64,000 nt of DNA, taken from NCBI RefSeq assembly GCF_001050515.1, contig NZ_CAHS01000015.1:62001-126000 (forward strand), written 5' to 3'. The DNA is from Erwinia piriflorinigrans CFBP 5888. Lineage in GTDB: Bacteria; Pseudomonadota; Gammaproteobacteria; Enterobacterales; Enterobacteriaceae. The translations under genes were made by a program, and so were the position numbers. Below, piece by piece: positions 49,401-60,845 of this stretch; position 1 is the stretch's first letter; every line of letters starts with the position of its first letter. The notes under the pieces are model-generated. The model was given only the letters and a program-made list of their open reading frames with translations. It ran no database searches and was not told the DNA's origin.

Positions 49401-50879
49401 CTATGCACCGGGTTGTTCATCCTGGGTCATACGGTTCAGCATCGGGGCGGCCAGTACCATCAGTATGGCGATGATGCCAGTAGTGATACCAATCTTCAGG
49501 AACACGTCACCGTAAACATTCAGCGATTGTAGCGGGTTGGTGATATTTTCCGGTACTGCCATCAGGTTGGCGACTTTGCCTGCCACCATGGCGGCTCCGG
49601 CAGTTGTCAGGAACCACGAGCCCATAATAAAGCCCATCAGACGCTGAGGCACCAGTTGAGCAACCATCGCCAGGCCCAGGCCTGAAATCATTAGCTCTCC
49701 CACGCTTTGTAGCGCATAGCTAAGCACCAGCCAGCCAACAGAAACGATCCCCATTTGGTTAGCGAGTGACGCGCCCAGCGGCAACACCAGAAATGCGGCA
49801 GAGCACAGCAACATACCCAGTGCGAACTTGTGTGGCATAGGCATCCGGTCGCCGAGCTTGTTATACAGGGCAGCCAGCAGTGGGCTGAAGACCATGATCC
49901 AGAAGGGATTGAGCGCCTGGAACTGCTCCGGCTCAAAAGCAATACCTAAGATACTGTGTTCGACGTTGCGAATAGCGAAGAAATTCAGTGAGGTAGGCAT
50001 CTGCATATAGAGTACGAAGAAAACAATGGCTTCAACCATCAGCAGGAAAGCCACAACCATTTTACGACGTGCTGCCCCTTTCAGTATCAGTGTTTCTTTA
50101 GCGAAGATCACCACTATAGCGGCAGCAACTACCGCCAGCACCATCCGCGCAATTCCTTGATTGTGGAGCAGCCATGATGCCACAGCAATCATCACGACCA
50201 CGCCCACGAGGGTTGCCGCCAGCTTGCGCAAATTCAACGGCGCGAAATCGGCTTTAGATCCGTGATTTTTCACCCATTTGCGGAAGAACATAAAGTTGAC
50301 AAGGGTGATCAGCATGCCGACGAAAGAGAGACCGAAAGCGATGCTCCAGCCGAACTTAGCCGCCAGCCACGGAGTAGCAAGCATGGAGAAAAATGATCCG
50401 ATATTGATCGACATGTAATACATGGTGAACGCGCCGTCGAGACGCGGATCGTCTTTCTCATAACAGGTAGAAAGGAGTGCTGACGGGTTCGCTTTAAACA
50501 GACCATTACCCACGGCAATGGTGGCCATACCCATATATACCATCGAAACATCATGTCCGGACCATGCCACTATCGCATAGCCGACTGCCAGCACCAGTGT
50601 ACCCAGCACGATAACGCGCTTAGTGCCGAGAACTTTATCCCCCAGCCAGCCACCTACGGCAATCAGACCATAAACCAGTGCGCTGAAGGAAGCAAACAGC
50701 GTAATAGATTGTGCTTCGGACATACCCAGCATTTTGACCAGGTAAACCGCCATGATGCCCTGCAGGCCGTAATAGCCGAAGCGCTCCCATAATTCGATAG
50801 AAAAGATTAGATAAAACGATCGCGGTTGCTTAAAAGCATTAAGGCTGGCTGCCTCGGTGTGTTTGTTTGCAGTAGACAC
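49401..50879 (-). CDS. dtpA: Dipeptide/tripeptide:H+ symporter DtpA (TppB)
   Basis: Proton-dependent oligopeptide transporter (POT/PTR family), 492 residues with about 14 membrane helices. The family motif [20 protein letters not shown] (ExxERFxYY, about 29-48) and FYMNIN-like stretch [13 protein letters not shown] are seen; [16 protein letters not shown] matches E. coli DtpA. The start is GTG at 50879, as in E. coli. Neighbour gstA is kept; upstream of it, E. coli has nth, whereas here betIBA is inserted. Its promoter lies in the 550-base AT-rich gap. Confidence 0.95.
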   Translation of the reverse strand: MSTANKHTEAASLNAFKQPRSFYLIFSIELWERFGYYGLQGIMAVYLVKMLGMSEAQSITLFASFSALVYGLIAVGGWLGDKVLGTKRVIVLGTLVLAVGYAIVAWSGHDVSMVYMGMATIAVGNGLFKANPSALLSTCYEKDDPRLDGAFTMYYMSINIGSFFSMLATPWLAAKFGWSIAFGLSFVGMLITLVNFMFFRKWVKNHGSKADFAPLNLRKLAATLVGVVVMIAVASWLLHNQGIARMVLAVVAAAIVVIFAKETLILKGAARRKMVVAFLLMVEAIVFFVLYMQMPTSLNFFAIRNVEHSILGIAFEPEQFQALNPFWIMVFSPLLAALYNKLGDRMPMPHKFALGMLLCSAAFLVLPLGASLANQMGIVSVGWLVLSYALQSVGELMISGLGLAMVAQLVPQRLMGFIMGSWFLTTAGAAMVAGKVANLMAVPENITNPLQSLNVYGDVFLKIGITTGIIAILMVLAAPMLNRMTQDEQPGA

Positions 50880-51429
50880 TCATACCTCTCGGTTAAGATC
50901 CTGATTTTGGCAGGAATTGAGTCAGCGTAACGTGGGGAATACGCCCGCTGTATCGTTATAAGATAGGAAAAACGCCAACAATCTCGCCGATCGTCTACAA
51001 TGAGGCAAGCATTTTTTTCAATGTTAAAAACAGCGTTGAACAGGGGGATGTGATTGCGTTAATCGCTTGATTTGAAATTTTATTCTAATTTTATCGATTA
51101 TAAAGCATTATATTCCATTTTTAGTGTGTTAATGCTTGCGTTAGTGGAATCAATCGCTGCTTATGCTGTTTGCGATTAATTATTCTTATCATTTTGTGAT
51201 TTGTGATATTTACTGCTGCAGGGTTTATTTTATGTGCAGGGTATTGATCATATTTTTTTGTGTTGAAGTCATCTCCGCTGGAATGAATGGAGGGGGGGAT
51301 GACCAGAACGCTCTTCGCTGCTGATGGGCGTTAATAACAAATCGTGTTGACGATGTTTTTATATTGATTGAACGTTCAATATAAAAAGACTACAATTACT
51401 ATCATTCAATAGTCAAAACCGATTAAGTG
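50880..51429. other. dtpA/betI divergent gap
   Basis: 550 bases, markedly AT-rich in the middle (about 51000-51250), where the betIBA segment joins the E. coli-like backbone. It holds both promoters and the BetI operator at 51361-51382. No gene, repeat-bounded junction or insertion-sequence end is visible. Confidence 0.55.
51361..51382. promoter_or_regulatory. BetI operator
   Basis: It contains the perfect 14-base palindrome ATTGAACGTTCAAT (51367-51380) with flanking AT pairs that nearly extend the symmetry. It fits the BetI site reported upstream of bet genes and lies 50-69 bases before betI. Confidence 0.8.
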
Positions 51430-52029
51430 ATGCCAAAGATTGGAATGAAGGTGATTCGACAGGCGCAGCTTATCAACGCTACGCTAACGGTCATTGACCG
51501 TGTGGGGCTGGCTAATGCCAGTCTGGCACTGATTGCGAAAGAGGCTGGGGTATCAACCGGCATTGTCAGTCATTATTTTGGCGACAAAAACAGGCTGCTC
51601 GAAGCATGTATGATGCAGATCCTGTCTGATCTCTACAGCGCATTGCGGCACCAGCGTCTGAAGGCTGGACAGGATGCTGAAGCCCAAGTCAGAGCCATCA
51701 TCGACGGTAACTTTGATGTCAGCCAGGTTGCCGCACCCGTGCTGAAAACATGGTTGGTGTTCTGGGCCGAGAGCCTGTATCAACCCAATCTCAATCGCCT
51801 TCAGCGGATCAACGATCGCCGGTTGTATTCAAACCTGGCGGCACAATTCCGCCGTGTTTTACCGGTTCGCCATGCGCGTGAAGCCGCTTCCAGCATGGCA
51901 GCATTACTTGACGGGCTGTGGCTGCGTTTGACGCTGGCACCGCAACCGATGGAGCAGGGGCTGGAGCAGGCCCGCATGCTTTGTTATAAAAATTTGGCGC
52001 TGTGGTTAAACAGCGCTCCCACCCCCTGA
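51430..52029 (+). CDS. betI: Choline-responsive TetR repressor BetI
   Basis: Represses the betaine operon and is relieved by choline. 199 residues. The TetR DNA-binding domain covers about 5-55 ([20 protein letters not shown]), and [20 protein letters not shown] and [12 protein letters not shown] are BetI landmarks. I chose ATG 51430 (MPKIGM as in E. coli MPKLGM); a GTG directly before it would add one residue. It heads betIBA, with its operator upstream. The transporter gene betT, divergent from betI in E. coli, is not present; dtpA is there instead. Confidence 0.95.
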   Translation: MPKIGMKVIRQAQLINATLTVIDRVGLANASLALIAKEAGVSTGIVSHYFGDKNRLLEACMMQILSDLYSALRHQRLKAGQDAEAQVRAIIDGNFDVSQVAAPVLKTWLVFWAESLYQPNLNRLQRINDRRLYSNLAAQFRRVLPVRHAREAASSMAALLDGLWLRLTLAPQPMEQGLEQARMLCYKNLALWLNSAPTP

Positions 52030-52046
52030 CAGGAGGAGAAGGTATT

Positions 52047-53504
52047 ATGCAACGTCGTGGTCTATATATTAACGGGCGCGAAGTATCCGGGAATGGAGAC
52101 ATATTCACCACTATCAATCCTGCCAATGGCGAAGTACTGGCTGAAATCACCGCCGCCAGCCAGCAGGATATCGATGCCGCCGTCGCTTCGGCACATGCTG
52201 GTCAGCGTATCTGGCGCGGCTATACGCCGGTAGAGCGTAGCCGCGTATTGCTTAAAGCCGTTGCGCTACTGCGTGAACGTAATCAGCCGCTGGCAGAGCT
52301 GGAAACAGCCGATACCGGGAAGCCCATTGCGGAAACCTCGGTGGTGGATATCGTTACCGGTGCCGATGTGCTTGAGTATTATGCTGGCCTGGCGGTAGCG
52401 GTAGAAGGCGAATCGATCCCACTGCGTGACAGCGCGCTGGTTTATACCCGTCGTGAACCGCTGGGCGTCTGTGCCGGTATTGGTGCCTGGAACTACCCCA
52501 TTCAGATTGCACTGTGGAAAAGCGCTCCGGCGCTGGCCACTGGTAATGCGATGATCTTTAAGCCGAGTGAAGTCACTCCGCTTAGTGCGCTGGAACTGGC
52601 AAAAATCTTTAGCGAAGCCGGACTGCCGGATGGCGTGTTCAACGTTGTTCAGGGCGCAGGCAGCGTAGGTCAGGGCCTGAGTCAGCATCCCGACATCGCT
52701 AAAGTCTCCTTTACCGGGGAAGTGAACACCGGTAAGCGCGTGACCGCCGATGCGGCGCTGGCTAATCTGAAGTCAGTGACGATGGAACTGGGCGGTAAGT
52801 CGCCGCTGGTGGTGTTTGACGATGCCGATCTCGAACGCGCCGTAGATGGCGCAATGGCAGCAAACTTCTTTAGCAGCGGCCAGGTGTGTACTAATGGCAC
52901 CCGGGTATTTGTGCAACGCTCACTGCTTCCGGCGTTTGAAAAGCGTTTGCAGGAGAAGATGGCTAATATTCACTGTGGCGATCCTACCGATCCGGCCGTC
53001 AATTTTGGTCCGCTGGTGAGTGAAGGTCACTGTAAGAAAGTGGTCTCTTACCTGGAACTGGGTCAGCAGGAAGGCGCTCGTCTGTTAACCGGTGGTTCTC
53101 GTATGACCCACGGGGCGCTGGCGAAAGGCTGCTACGTAGAGCCAACGGTCTTCACCGACTGCCGTGATGATATGCGTATCGTGCAGGAAGAGATCTTCGG
53201 TCCGGTAATGAGCATCCTGGTATTCGATGACGAAGAAGAAGTGATCAAGCGCGCTAATGATACGCACTTTGGGCTAGCGGCCGGGGTGTTTACCAACTCC
53301 CTGAACCGAGCGCACCGCGTTATCCATCAGCTGGAAGCGGGAATTTGCTGGGTTAACACCTGGGGCGAGTCACCTGCTCCGATGCCGGTTGGCGGCTATA
53401 AGCAGTCGGGCCTGGGCCGTGAAAATGGCCTGGAAACGCTGCACCACTATACGCGTACTAAATCAATTCTGATTGAGATGGGCGAGTTCCCGTCCGCATT
53501 CTGA
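52047..53504 (+). CDS. betB: Betaine aldehyde dehydrogenase
   Basis: NAD(P)-dependent enzyme making glycine betaine from betaine aldehyde, the second step of osmoprotectant synthesis. 485 residues. Motifs: [20 protein letters not shown] (about 148-167), [24 protein letters not shown] (catalytic Glu, about 246-257), and [13 protein letters not shown] (catalytic Cys, about 276-288). I chose ATG 52047, with AGGAGGAG upstream; a longer frame from 52002 overlaps betI and is not supported. It lies 17 bases after betI. Confidence 0.96.
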   Translation: MQRRGLYINGREVSGNGDIFTTINPANGEVLAEITAASQQDIDAAVASAHAGQRIWRGYTPVERSRVLLKAVALLRERNQPLAELETADTGKPIAETSVVDIVTGADVLEYYAGLAVAVEGESIPLRDSALVYTRREPLGVCAGIGAWNYPIQIALWKSAPALATGNAMIFKPSEVTPLSALELAKIFSEAGLPDGVFNVVQGAGSVGQGLSQHPDIAKVSFTGEVNTGKRVTADAALANLKSVTMELGGKSPLVVFDDADLERAVDGAMAANFFSSGQVCTNGTRVFVQRSLLPAFEKRLQEKMANIHCGDPTDPAVNFGPLVSEGHCKKVVSYLELGQQEGARLLTGGSRMTHGALAKGCYVEPTVFTDCRDDMRIVQEEIFGPVMSILVFDDEEEVIKRANDTHFGLAAGVFTNSLNRAHRVIHQLEAGICWVNTWGESPAPMPVGGYKQSGLGRENGLETLHHYTRTKSILIEMGEFPSAF

Positions 53505-53548
53505 TTGCTTGCCGCAGCGGTTTCGCTGCGGCATTTTCCGGAGGTTAC

Positions 53549-55189
53549 ATGCAGAAATTTGACTATATTATTATCGGTGCGGGTTCAGCAGGCAATGTAC
53601 TGGCGACTCGATTGACTGAGGATGCTGACGTATCGGTACTGTTACTGGAAGCAGGCGGTAAAGATCACCGCTGGGACTTCCGTACCCAAATGCCAGCCGC
53701 TTTGGCTTATCCTCTGCAAGGTAAACGCTACAACTGGGCATTTGAAACCGATCCAGAGCCGCATATGGACAACCGCCGCATGGAGTGTGGCCGTGGTAAA
53801 GGTCTGGGCGGATCTTCACTGATCAACGGCATGTGCTACATCCGTGGTAACGCGATGGACTACGATAACTGGGCAAGCAAGCCAGGTCTGGAAAACTGGT
53901 CTTATCTTAACTGTCTGCCCTATTTCAGACGTGCCGAGAAGCGTGATATCGGTGAAAACGACTGGCACGGCGGTGAAGGCTATCTCAGCGTGACCACGCC
54001 GAAACCGGGCAATAATCCGCTGTACCGCGCCTTTATCGATGCGGCGAAGCAGGCCGGGCACCATGAAACTGATGACCTGAACGGTTATCGCCAGGATGGC
54101 TTTGGCCCGATGGATCGTACGGTGACCGCCGAAGGCCGTCGCTCCAGCACCGCCCGAGGCTACCTCGATGTGGCTAAACAGCGCCCTAATCTGACCATTA
54201 TTACCCAGGCACAGACCGACCGTATTCTGTTTGACGGCAAAACGGCCACCGGAGTGACCTGGCTGCGCAACGGTAAGCAGGAACAGGCTGAAGCGAAGCG
54301 GGAAGTGCTGCTGTGCGCGGGCGCTATCAATTCACCCCAGATTCTGCAACGTTCGGGAGTGGGGCCGGAAGAGTGGCTGCGCGAGCTGGATATTGACGTG
54401 GTTCACCCATTACCGGGCGTGGGTCGCAACCTACAAGATCACCTCGAAGTTTACATGCAGTACGGCTGTAAAAAGCCGGTCAGCCTCTATCCGGCGTTGC
54501 AGTGGTGGAACCAGCCTGCGATCGGTGCCGAGTGGTTGTTCAAAGGCACCGGTATCGGGGCCAGCAATCAGTTTGAAGCCGGTGGATTTATTCGCAGTGA
54601 TGACCAGCCGGACTGGCCAGATTTGCAGTATCACTTCCTGCCGGTAGCGATTAACTACAACGGTACCAGCCCGGTGAAACAGCACGGTTTCCAGGCTCAC
54701 GTTGGTCCAATGCGTTCTATGAGTCGTGGACGCATCAAACTGACCTCGAAACATCCGTATGCTGCACCGTCGATCTTCTTCAACTACATGTCTGAAGAGC
54801 GTGACTGGGTGGAGTTCCGCAGCGCGGTGCGTCTGACGCGTGAGATCATGCATCAGTCAGCACTGGCGGAATACTGCGGCGAAGAGTTGCAGCCGGGCAG
54901 CCATGTGCAGAGCGATGAAGAGATTGATGCGTTCATTCGCGAACATGCAGAGACCGCCTATCATCCGTGCGGAAGTTGCGCGATGGGTAACGACGAGATG
55001 GCGGTGGTTGATGCAGAAGGGCGGGTACATGGTATGCAGGGACTGCGTGTGGTCGATGCCTCAATCATGCCGCAGATCACCACGGGTAACCTGAATGCGC
55101 CAACGGTGATGATCGCCGAGAAAATCTCCGATGCCATCCGTGGTAAAGCACCGCTGCCGCTGTCAACGGCCGAATATTATAAAATCTAG
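53549..55189 (+). CDS. betA: Choline dehydrogenase
   Basis: FAD-dependent GMC-family oxidoreductase of the inner membrane that oxidises choline to betaine aldehyde. 546 residues. The dinucleotide-binding motif [17 protein letters not shown] (about 5-21) opens the protein, [20 protein letters not shown] (GMC signature, about 80-99) follows, then [19 protein letters not shown], and the C-terminal HPCGSCAMG with [28 protein letters not shown] precedes the ATG. It ends betIBA and a strong terminator follows. Slightly shorter than E. coli BetA at the C-terminus. Confidence 0.96.
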   Translation: MQKFDYIIIGAGSAGNVLATRLTEDADVSVLLLEAGGKDHRWDFRTQMPAALAYPLQGKRYNWAFETDPEPHMDNRRMECGRGKGLGGSSLINGMCYIRGNAMDYDNWASKPGLENWSYLNCLPYFRRAEKRDIGENDWHGGEGYLSVTTPKPGNNPLYRAFIDAAKQAGHHETDDLNGYRQDGFGPMDRTVTAEGRRSSTARGYLDVAKQRPNLTIITQAQTDRILFDGKTATGVTWLRNGKQEQAEAKREVLLCAGAINSPQILQRSGVGPEEWLRELDIDVVHPLPGVGRNLQDHLEVYMQYGCKKPVSLYPALQWWNQPAIGAEWLFKGTGIGASNQFEAGGFIRSDDQPDWPDLQYHFLPVAINYNGTSPVKQHGFQAHVGPMRSMSRGRIKLTSKHPYAAPSIFFNYMSEERDWVEFRSAVRLTREIMHQSALAEYCGEELQPGSHVQSDEEIDAFIREHAETAYHPCGSCAMGNDEMAVVDAEGRVHGMQGLRVVDASIMPQITTGNLNAPTVMIAEKISDAIRGKAPLPLSTAEYYKI

Positions 55190-55245
55190 TTCTGTTCCCG
55201 GCGTCGACCTTTTGTTGGTCGACGCACCGTCATGGGGGCAATCAT

Positions 55246-55279
55246 AACCGGGGGCAAGCAACTTGCTCCCGGTTTTTTT
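55246..55279 (+). terminator. Terminator of betIBA
   Basis: AACCGGGAGCAAG-type stem (AACCGGGGGCAAG / CTTGCTCCCGGTT, one mismatch) followed by TTTTTTT, just before the convergent nth stop. A second perfect 9-bp hairpin, GCGTCGACC/GGTCGACGC, lies at 55201-55225. Confidence 0.88.
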
Positions 55280-55280
55280 A

Positions 55281-55916
55281 TTAGATTTCAACCTTCTCTT
55301 TGAACTCGCACAGATCCTCGACCAGGCAGGAGCCGCAGCGCGGCTTACGCGCCACGCAGGTGTAACGGCCATGCAGAATAAACCAGTGGTGGCAATCGAC
55401 CTTAAACTCCTTTGGCACAACCTTCAGCAGCCGTTCTTCCACTTCCTCTACATTTTTACCTGGCGCAAAGCGGGTACGATTACAGACGCGGAAAATATGC
55501 GTGTCAACGGCAATTGTCGGCCAGCCAAAGGCGGTATTCAGCACCACATTAGCCGTTTTACGCCCAACGCCAGGCAAGGCTTCCAGCGCTTCACGGCTCT
55601 GCGGGACTTCGCCACCGTGTAACTCCAGCAGCATGCGGCAGGTTTTAATGACGTTTTCAGCCTTGCTGTTAAACAGGCCAATGGTTTTGATGTGCTCTTT
55701 CACGCCGTCCACGCCCAGCGCCAGGATGGCGGCAGGCGTATTGGCGATCGGGTACAGTTTGGCGGTGGCCTTATTGACGCTGACGTCGGTGGCTTGCGCA
55801 GACAGCAGCACGGAAATCAGCAGTTCGAAAGGCGAGGTAAAATTGAGTTCCGTTGTGGGATGCGGGTTATCATCACGCAGCCGTACCAGAATTTCGTGAC
55901 GCTTTTCCTTGTTCAC
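55281..55916 (-). CDS. nth: Endonuclease III
   Basis: DNA glycosylase/AP lyase that removes oxidised pyrimidines. 211 residues. The helix-hairpin-helix [19 protein letters not shown] (about 110-128) carries the catalytic Lys, VDTHIFRV (about 137-144) the catalytic Asp, and the C-terminal [4Fe-4S] ligands are [17 protein letters not shown] (CX6CX2CX5C, about 187-203). Its start overlaps the rsxE stop by four bases, so it is the last gene of rsxABCDGE-nth. The link is sensible: Rsx keeps SoxR reduced and Nth repairs oxidative damage. Confidence 0.97.
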   Translation of the reverse strand: MNKEKRHEILVRLRDDNPHPTTELNFTSPFELLISVLLSAQATDVSVNKATAKLYPIANTPAAILALGVDGVKEHIKTIGLFNSKAENVIKTCRMLLELHGGEVPQSREALEALPGVGRKTANVVLNTAFGWPTIAVDTHIFRVCNRTRFAPGKNVEEVEERLLKVVPKEFKVDCHHWFILHGRYTCVARKPRCGSCLVEDLCEFKEKVEI

Positions 55917-56614
55917 AGCACTCCTGTTTTCCCTTCCGGCAGTGCCTGCGCCTGTGACTCAGCTTTCAGGGCGGCACGTTGCTTCATCTTGTTGTCGATC
56001 AGATATTTGGCGGCCAGTAGCATTCCCAGGCCAATAAACGCGCCCGGCGGCAGCATCGCCAGCAGCATCGGCGAGTCAAAATGCACAACCTGAATATGCA
56101 TCGCCTTGGCCCAAGGCCCCAGCAGCTGATCGGCACCGTTAAATATAGTGCCATTGCCGATAATCTCGCGTATTGAGCCCAATACTACCATCACGCTGGT
56201 GGCACCCAAGCCGATGGCCATGCCGTCCAGCGCCGACAGCGGCACGCTGCTTTTTGAGGCGACCGCTTCTGCCCGCCCGACCACAATACAGTTGGTGACG
56301 ATCAGCGGGATAAAAATACCCAGAGACTGATAAAGCCCGTAGGCGTAAGCGTTGATCAGCATCTGCACGCAGCTTACTACCGCCGCGATAATCATGACGT
56401 AAATCGGAATACGGATCTCCGCAGGCACCCAGCGGCGCGACAACGAAATGGCGCTGTTGGTGCAGGTGAGCACAAGCGTGGTAGCCAGCCCGAGGCCGAG
56501 TGCGTTAGTGGCGGTTGAGGTCACGGCCAGCAACGGGCAGAGGCCCAGCAGCTGAACCAGCGCAGAGTTATTCTTCCACAGCCCGCCGACCAGCAGGGTT
56601 TTCGCTTCACTCAT
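55913..56614 (-). CDS. rsxE: Electron transport complex subunit RsxE
   Basis: Integral membrane subunit of the Rsx (Rnf-type) ion-coupled electron transfer complex. 233 residues, about six hydrophobic segments. [20 protein letters not shown] (about 20-39) and [19 protein letters not shown] are family hallmarks shared with RsxA and NqrD. I chose ATG 56614 (MSEAKTLL), with GGAG six bases upstream, giving the E. coli-like N-terminus and overlapping the rsxG stop. ATG 56620 is a close alternative. Confidence 0.95.
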   Translation of the reverse strand: MSEAKTLLVGGLWKNNSALVQLLGLCPLLAVTSTATNALGLGLATTLVLTCTNSAISLSRRWVPAEIRIPIYVMIIAAVVSCVQMLINAYAYGLYQSLGIFIPLIVTNCIVVGRAEAVASKSSVPLSALDGMAIGLGATSVMVVLGSIREIIGNGTIFNGADQLLGPWAKAMHIQVVHFDSPMLLAMLPPGAFIGLGMLLAAKYLIDNKMKQRAALKAESQAQALPEGKTGVL

Positions 56615-57242
56615 TGGCATCTCCACAGGTTGGCAGCGAAGAGAGCTGCCCTGGTAAGGTTTCAATATACAGCGTTGTGCGTTTAACCGCATTCACCACC
56701 GCACGAGGGGTAATAGTGGCACCGGTGAACTGTTCGAAATCGCCACCGTCTTTTTTCACCGCAAAATGACCGTCATTGGGGCCGTTGACCTGCTTACCGT
56801 TAAAGCTGTTAATCCAGTCGGAAATGCGCAGCTCGATTTTATCCCCCAGGCCAGGGGTTTCATGATGTTCCACCACGCGCGTACCGTAGACAATACCGTT
56901 AAAGCTGGCACCGACGAGCATCTGTATATTACCGGAGTAACCATCGGGAGCGGTGGTTTCCAGCGCGACGGCAACGGGCTTGTCATCCTTACGCGCCAGA
57001 TAAAGGTGGTGAGGGTTGTTGTTGCCCAGCGCCGGGTCAGTGACAGAGTAGCACTCATCCTGGATCCGATTATTGTACAGTTCAGGAGGAACAACCTGAT
57101 CCAGCAGAATTTTTTGTTGTACTGCGGTCTGATGCTCAATAGTCGGTTTTGTCACCGCGTTGATCACCGCCGTCAGGCCAGTGGTAATGGCGGCGAATAC
57201 TGCCAGCGTTACGCCATTTTTACGAATAGCATCCAGCATCAC
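56607..57242 (-). CDS. rsxG: Electron transport complex subunit RsxG
   Basis: Subunit with one N-terminal membrane helix ([20 protein letters not shown], about 10-29) and a periplasmic FMN-binding domain. The covalent FMN site is the Thr in [15 protein letters not shown] (about residue 172). [15 protein letters not shown] (about 119-133) is another family landmark. 211 residues. It overlaps rsxD by four bases upstream and rsxE by eight downstream, so the operon is tightly coupled. Confidence 0.95.
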   Translation of the reverse strand: MMLDAIRKNGVTLAVFAAITTGLTAVINAVTKPTIEHQTAVQQKILLDQVVPPELYNNRIQDECYSVTDPALGNNNPHHLYLARKDDKPVAVALETTAPDGYSGNIQMLVGASFNGIVYGTRVVEHHETPGLGDKIELRISDWINSFNGKQVNGPNDGHFAVKKDGGDFEQFTGATITPRAVVNAVKRTTLYIETLPGQLSSLPTCGDANE

Positions 57243-58300
57243 TTCCCCTTACGGTGTCCGTATACGCGCGGCTGCGTGTAGTAATCAATCAATGGCACGC
57301 AGATATTTGCCAGCAGAACCGCGAAGGCCAGACCATCGGGGTAGCCGCCGTAACTACGAATTAACCACGTCAGCAGGCCAATAAGCACGCCATAAGCCAG
57401 GCGACCTTTATTGGTTGTGGAGGCAGTAACCGGGTCGGTGGCAATAAAAAAGGCCCCCAGCATTGTCGCGCCAGAAAACAGGTGGATCATCGGGGGAACC
57501 AGGCTCTGCGGGGATAACAGCCAGCCCAGGGTGGCACAGAACGCCAGTGAGGCAATAAAACTCACCGGGATGTGCCAGCGGATGCAGCGGGTACACAGTA
57601 GGAAGATGCCCCCCAGCAGAAAACCTATATTGACCCACTGCCAGCCAAGCCCAGCGACCACGCCACTGTAAATTGGCTGTGCCAGCAGCTGCTCTGCGCT
57701 GTGACCGGCACGGAGTCCGGTTTTGAAGTTATCCAGCGGGGTGGCCTGGCTGATGCCATCAATCCCCACCTGCAACTGTTGCATGGTGTGGCCATCAAGC
57801 GTGTGAAGGTGGAAGATCATACTCAATGTGTCAAAGAAGCCTGGTGTAATGCCCTGTAACCCGGCAGGTGGCAACCAGCTGGTCATTTGTACCGGGAAAG
57901 AGATCACCAGCACCACATAACCGACCATGGCCGGATTAAACGGGTTCTGCCCGAGGCCGCCATACAGTTGTTTCGAGATAATGATGGCGAACACCATACC
58001 AATGGTCACCATCCACCAAGGGGCCAGCGAGGGAATACTCACGCCCAGCAGCAGAGCGCTCAGCAGCGCGGAGTTGTCCTTCAGCGTCTCCGCAATCGGT
58101 TGTTTCCGCAGGTGCAGAATAGCGGCTTCCGCAACGAGGGCAGCGACCGATGCAATCAAAACCTGTATCAGATTTCCCCAGCCAAAGTAGTACCACTGCG
58201 CGGCAACGCCGGGTATGGCGGCGAGCAGCACCAGCAGCATAATACGGTTGGTGCTGCGGCGGTTGTGGGTGTAAGGCGAACTTGCAATACGAAAAGCCAT
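57239..58300 (-). CDS. rsxD: Electron transport complex subunit RsxD
   Basis: Integral membrane subunit of the NqrB/RnfD family, 353 residues with about nine helices. The flavin-carrying Thr is in [20 protein letters not shown] (about 183-202). [19 protein letters not shown] (about 117-135) and the C-terminal [19 protein letters not shown] are conserved. Start ATG 58300 lies directly next to the rsxC stop. It works with RsxC and RsxG in moving electrons from NADH to SoxR. Confidence 0.95.
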   Translation of the reverse strand: MAFRIASSPYTHNRRSTNRIMLLVLLAAIPGVAAQWYYFGWGNLIQVLIASVAALVAEAAILHLRKQPIAETLKDNSALLSALLLGVSIPSLAPWWMVTIGMVFAIIISKQLYGGLGQNPFNPAMVGYVVLVISFPVQMTSWLPPAGLQGITPGFFDTLSMIFHLHTLDGHTMQQLQVGIDGISQATPLDNFKTGLRAGHSAEQLLAQPIYSGVVAGLGWQWVNIGFLLGGIFLLCTRCIRWHIPVSFIASLAFCATLGWLLSPQSLVPPMIHLFSGATMLGAFFIATDPVTASTTNKGRLAYGVLIGLLTWLIRSYGGYPDGLAFAVLLANICVPLIDYYTQPRVYGHRKGK

Positions 58301-60277
58301 TTAATCCTCTTGCATCGAAGGCTGCTGCGCTTTACGCGCTTTGGCACGGGCAATCGCCGCTGCGACAGCGGCCTTGCGTGCATCATTTTCTGGCGCGGGC
58401 TGTTGCTGCGGCGGCTGTTCGGCCTGAGTCGTCGACGCTTCAGCGGCCTGGGCAGCTTTTTTGGCTTTGGCACGGGCCACCGCTGCGGCGACGGCGGCCT
58501 TACGCGGGTCGTTTTCTGACTCGGGCAGCGGCGGCTGTTCGGCTTGAGTCGTCGACGCTTCAGCGGCCTGGGCAGCTTTTTTGGCTTTGGCACGGGCTAC
58601 CGCCGCTTCCACGGCGGCTTTGCGCGGATCTATGGTCTGGCGGGTAACGGGTTCATTGGCTGCCTGAAGCTCTGCCTGATGAACGCGCACTTGCGCCTGC
58701 TGCTGCGCCTGAAGTGCGGCCTGGAGCGGATTGTCGGTGCGGCTATCCAGCGGTGTACTTGCAGCCTGCTGCGCTTCGACCCGCTCCCGCGCCGCGCTTA
58801 TCGCCCCGGCCTCGCTGCTGGCTACGCTACGTTTGGCCTGCTGATGTTTAGCACTACGCGCCGCCTTCTCGCGTTCCAGCCGCTGCTGGCGTGCTTCGAA
58901 GCGGTTTTTTGCCAGAGCAGCGCGCTCAGCTTCCAGATCGATGGCCTGAATTTCGGCCTTCTCCTGACGGTAATATTGTACCAGCGGAATATTGCTCGGA
59001 CAGACGTAAGCACAGGCACCGCACTCAATACAATCGGCGATGTTGTGCGCGCGTGCCTTATCATGATCGCCACCACGGCTATACCAGTAAAGCTGCTGCG
59101 GCAGCAGGGCGGCAGGGCAAGCATCGGCACAGGCACTACAACGAATGCAGCCTTGTTCAGCCTCATTCTGACCCATCTCGCTGGCGGCTGGAGCCAGAAT
59201 GCAGTTGGTGATTTTGACCACCGGAACATCCAGCGTCGGCAGCGTAAAGCCCATCAGCGGCCCACCCATGACCACCATCTGTTCCGCTGCGGGAGTAAAT
59301 CCAGCGTGTTGCAGTAAATGGCTAATCGGAGTACCCAGCCGCGCCCAGACGTTGCCGGGTTGGGTCACCGACTCACCGGTCAGCGTAACCACGCGTTCGG
59401 TGAGCGATTCGCCATCAATAATGGCGCGTTTCACGGCATAAGCGGTGCCGACGTTCTGCATCAGCACGCCGATATCGGTAGAACGTCCGCCGTGGGGTAC
59501 TTCCTTGCCGGTAAGGATTTTAGTCAGCTGCTTCGCGCCGCCAGACGGATATTTAGTAGGGATAACGCGAATGTGCAGATCGGTGGCGCTTCCCAGCGCC
59601 TTTTTTAGTGCGGCAATGGCCGCTGGCTTGTTGTCTTCGATGCCGATCAGTACCCGTTCGGCCTGTAAAATCCACGCCAGAATGCGGCTACCTTCCAGCA
59701 CCTCTGTCGCACAATCCTGCATCAGCCTGTCGTCTGCGGTGATATAAGGCTCACATTCTGCGGCATTGATAATCAGCGTATTGACCCCGCTCATCCCGCC
59801 GTTAAGTTTCGTGGCGGTCGGGAATCCGGCACCACCGAGTCCTGCCACTCCGGCCTGATGCACGCGCGCCACCAGTTCACTGCGCTCCACGCTGCGGTAG
59901 TCGTCCAGCGGTCGTTTTTCGCACCAGCGGTCTTCCCCGTCTGGGGTGATAAACAGGCACATTTCAGCCAGCGCAGATGGGTGAGCCGTCATATGCGGCG
60001 CAATCTTGCTTACGGTGCCGGAAGTCGGCGCATGGATCGGCAGCATGCGGCCAGTACCGAAGGTGAGCGGCTGGCCGCGCAGCACCTTATCGCCGGGACG
60101 CACGCCAATCTCACCCTCATGACCGATATGCTGCTTCAGCGGCAGCACAAACTGTGAGGGCAACGGTAAGTGACGCAGCGGCGTGCCGTTAGACTGGGTT
60201 TTCATCTCCGGGGGATGGATACCGCCGTCAAAATCCCAAAGCCGATCTTTTTTGAATAAATTAAGCAGGTTAAGCAT
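58301..60277 (-). CDS. rsxC: Electron transport complex subunit RsxC, with repeat tail
   Basis: NADH/FMN and Fe-S subunit, 658 residues. The N-terminal part (about 1-350) has the NADH/FMN-binding fold ([13 protein letters not shown], about 127-139; [18 protein letters not shown]). Two [4Fe-4S] sites follow: [17 protein letters not shown] (about 377-393) and [17 protein letters not shown] (about 416-432). The tail from about 450 is charged and Ala-rich, ending in two and a half copies of a unit beginning [20 protein letters not shown] (40 and 42 residues). The tail length varies among species. The gene overlaps rsxB by eight bases. Confidence 0.95.
   Translation of the reverse strand: MLNLLNLFKKDRLWDFDGGIHPPEMKTQSNGTPLRHLPLPSQFVLPLKQHIGHEGEIGVRPGDKVLRGQPLTFGTGRMLPIHAPTSGTVSKIAPHMTAHPSALAEMCLFITPDGEDRWCEKRPLDDYRSVERSELVARVHQAGVAGLGGAGFPTATKLNGGMSGVNTLIINAAECEPYITADDRLMQDCATEVLEGSRILAWILQAERVLIGIEDNKPAAIAALKKALGSATDLHIRVIPTKYPSGGAKQLTKILTGKEVPHGGRSTDIGVLMQNVGTAYAVKRAIIDGESLTERVVTLTGESVTQPGNVWARLGTPISHLLQHAGFTPAAEQMVVMGGPLMGFTLPTLDVPVVKITNCILAPAASEMGQNEAEQGCIRCSACADACPAALLPQQLYWYSRGGDHDKARAHNIADCIECGACAYVCPSNIPLVQYYRQEKAEIQAIDLEAERAALAKNRFEARQQRLEREKAARSAKHQQAKRSVASSEAGAISAARERVEAQQAASTPLDSRTDNPLQAALQAQQQAQVRVHQAELQAANEPVTRQTIDPRKAAVEAAVARAKAKKAAQAAEASTTQAEQPPLPESENDPRKAAVAAAVARAKAKKAAQAAEASTTQAEQPPQQQPAPENDARKAAVAAAIARAKARKAQQPSMQED
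58329..58630 (-). repeat. Tandem repeats encoding the RsxC tail
   Basis: Units of 120 and 126 bases plus a partial one. A 53-base stretch is identical at 58425-58477 and 58545-58597, exactly 120 bases apart. This near-identity implies recent duplication or gene conversion. Confidence 0.88.
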
Positions 60278-60845
60278 GACTTTCTACAGTAATGACCCGA
60301 ACCGGGATAGTTTGCAGATCCCACTTCCAGTTAGCAGTGGTGGTAGCGACCGGACGCATCTCGATACAGTCGGTCGGGCAGGGGGCAACGCAAAGATCGC
60401 AGCCGGTACAGACATCGCTCAGCACGGTGTGCATGGCGCGCGTCGCGCCAACGATGGCATCCACCGGGCAGGCCTGGATACATTTGGTACAGCCGATGCA
60501 GTTGGCTTCGTCGATCCAGGCGACTTTACGCTCGGGTTCACGCGCTTCCTGGGCACCCAGTGGCTGCGGTTCAACGTTAAGCAGCTCAGCCAGTTTAAGC
60601 ATTGTCTGCTCGCCGCCGGGGGCGCATTTGTTGATCATCTCACCGTTATTACCCACGGCGTCCGCATAGGGACGGCAGCCGGGATAGCCGCACTGCCCGC
60701 ACTGGCTTTGCGGCAAAATAGCATCAATTTGCTCAACAATCGGGTCTTCTTCCACCGCAAAGCGGCGCGAAGCGTAGCCCAGCAGCCCACCAAAAACCAG
60801 ACTCAGCGCACTCAGTACCGCAATAGCAATCCAGATAGCACTCAT
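60270..60845 (-). CDS. rsxB: Electron transport complex subunit RsxB
   Basis: Iron-sulfur subunit, 191 residues. It has an N-terminal membrane helix ([20 protein letters not shown], about 4-23), a cluster site [13 protein letters not shown] (about 49-61), and two ferredoxin motifs, [16 protein letters not shown] (about 117-132) and [16 protein letters not shown] (about 147-162). The start overlaps the rsxA stop by one base. It relays electrons between RsxC and the membrane subunits. Confidence 0.96.
   Translation of the reverse strand: MSAIWIAIAVLSALSLVFGGLLGYASRRFAVEEDPIVEQIDAILPQSQCGQCGYPGCRPYADAVGNNGEMINKCAPGGEQTMLKLAELLNVEPQPLGAQEAREPERKVAWIDEANCIGCTKCIQACPVDAIVGATRAMHTVLSDVCTGCDLCVAPCPTDCIEMRPVATTTANWKWDLQTIPVRVITVESHA

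Noticed and set aside
58544..59317. 257-codon plus-strand frame opposite rsxC
   Set aside because: It lies over the rsxC repeats and Fe-S region, which are clearly coding on the minus strand; low-complexity composition explains its length.
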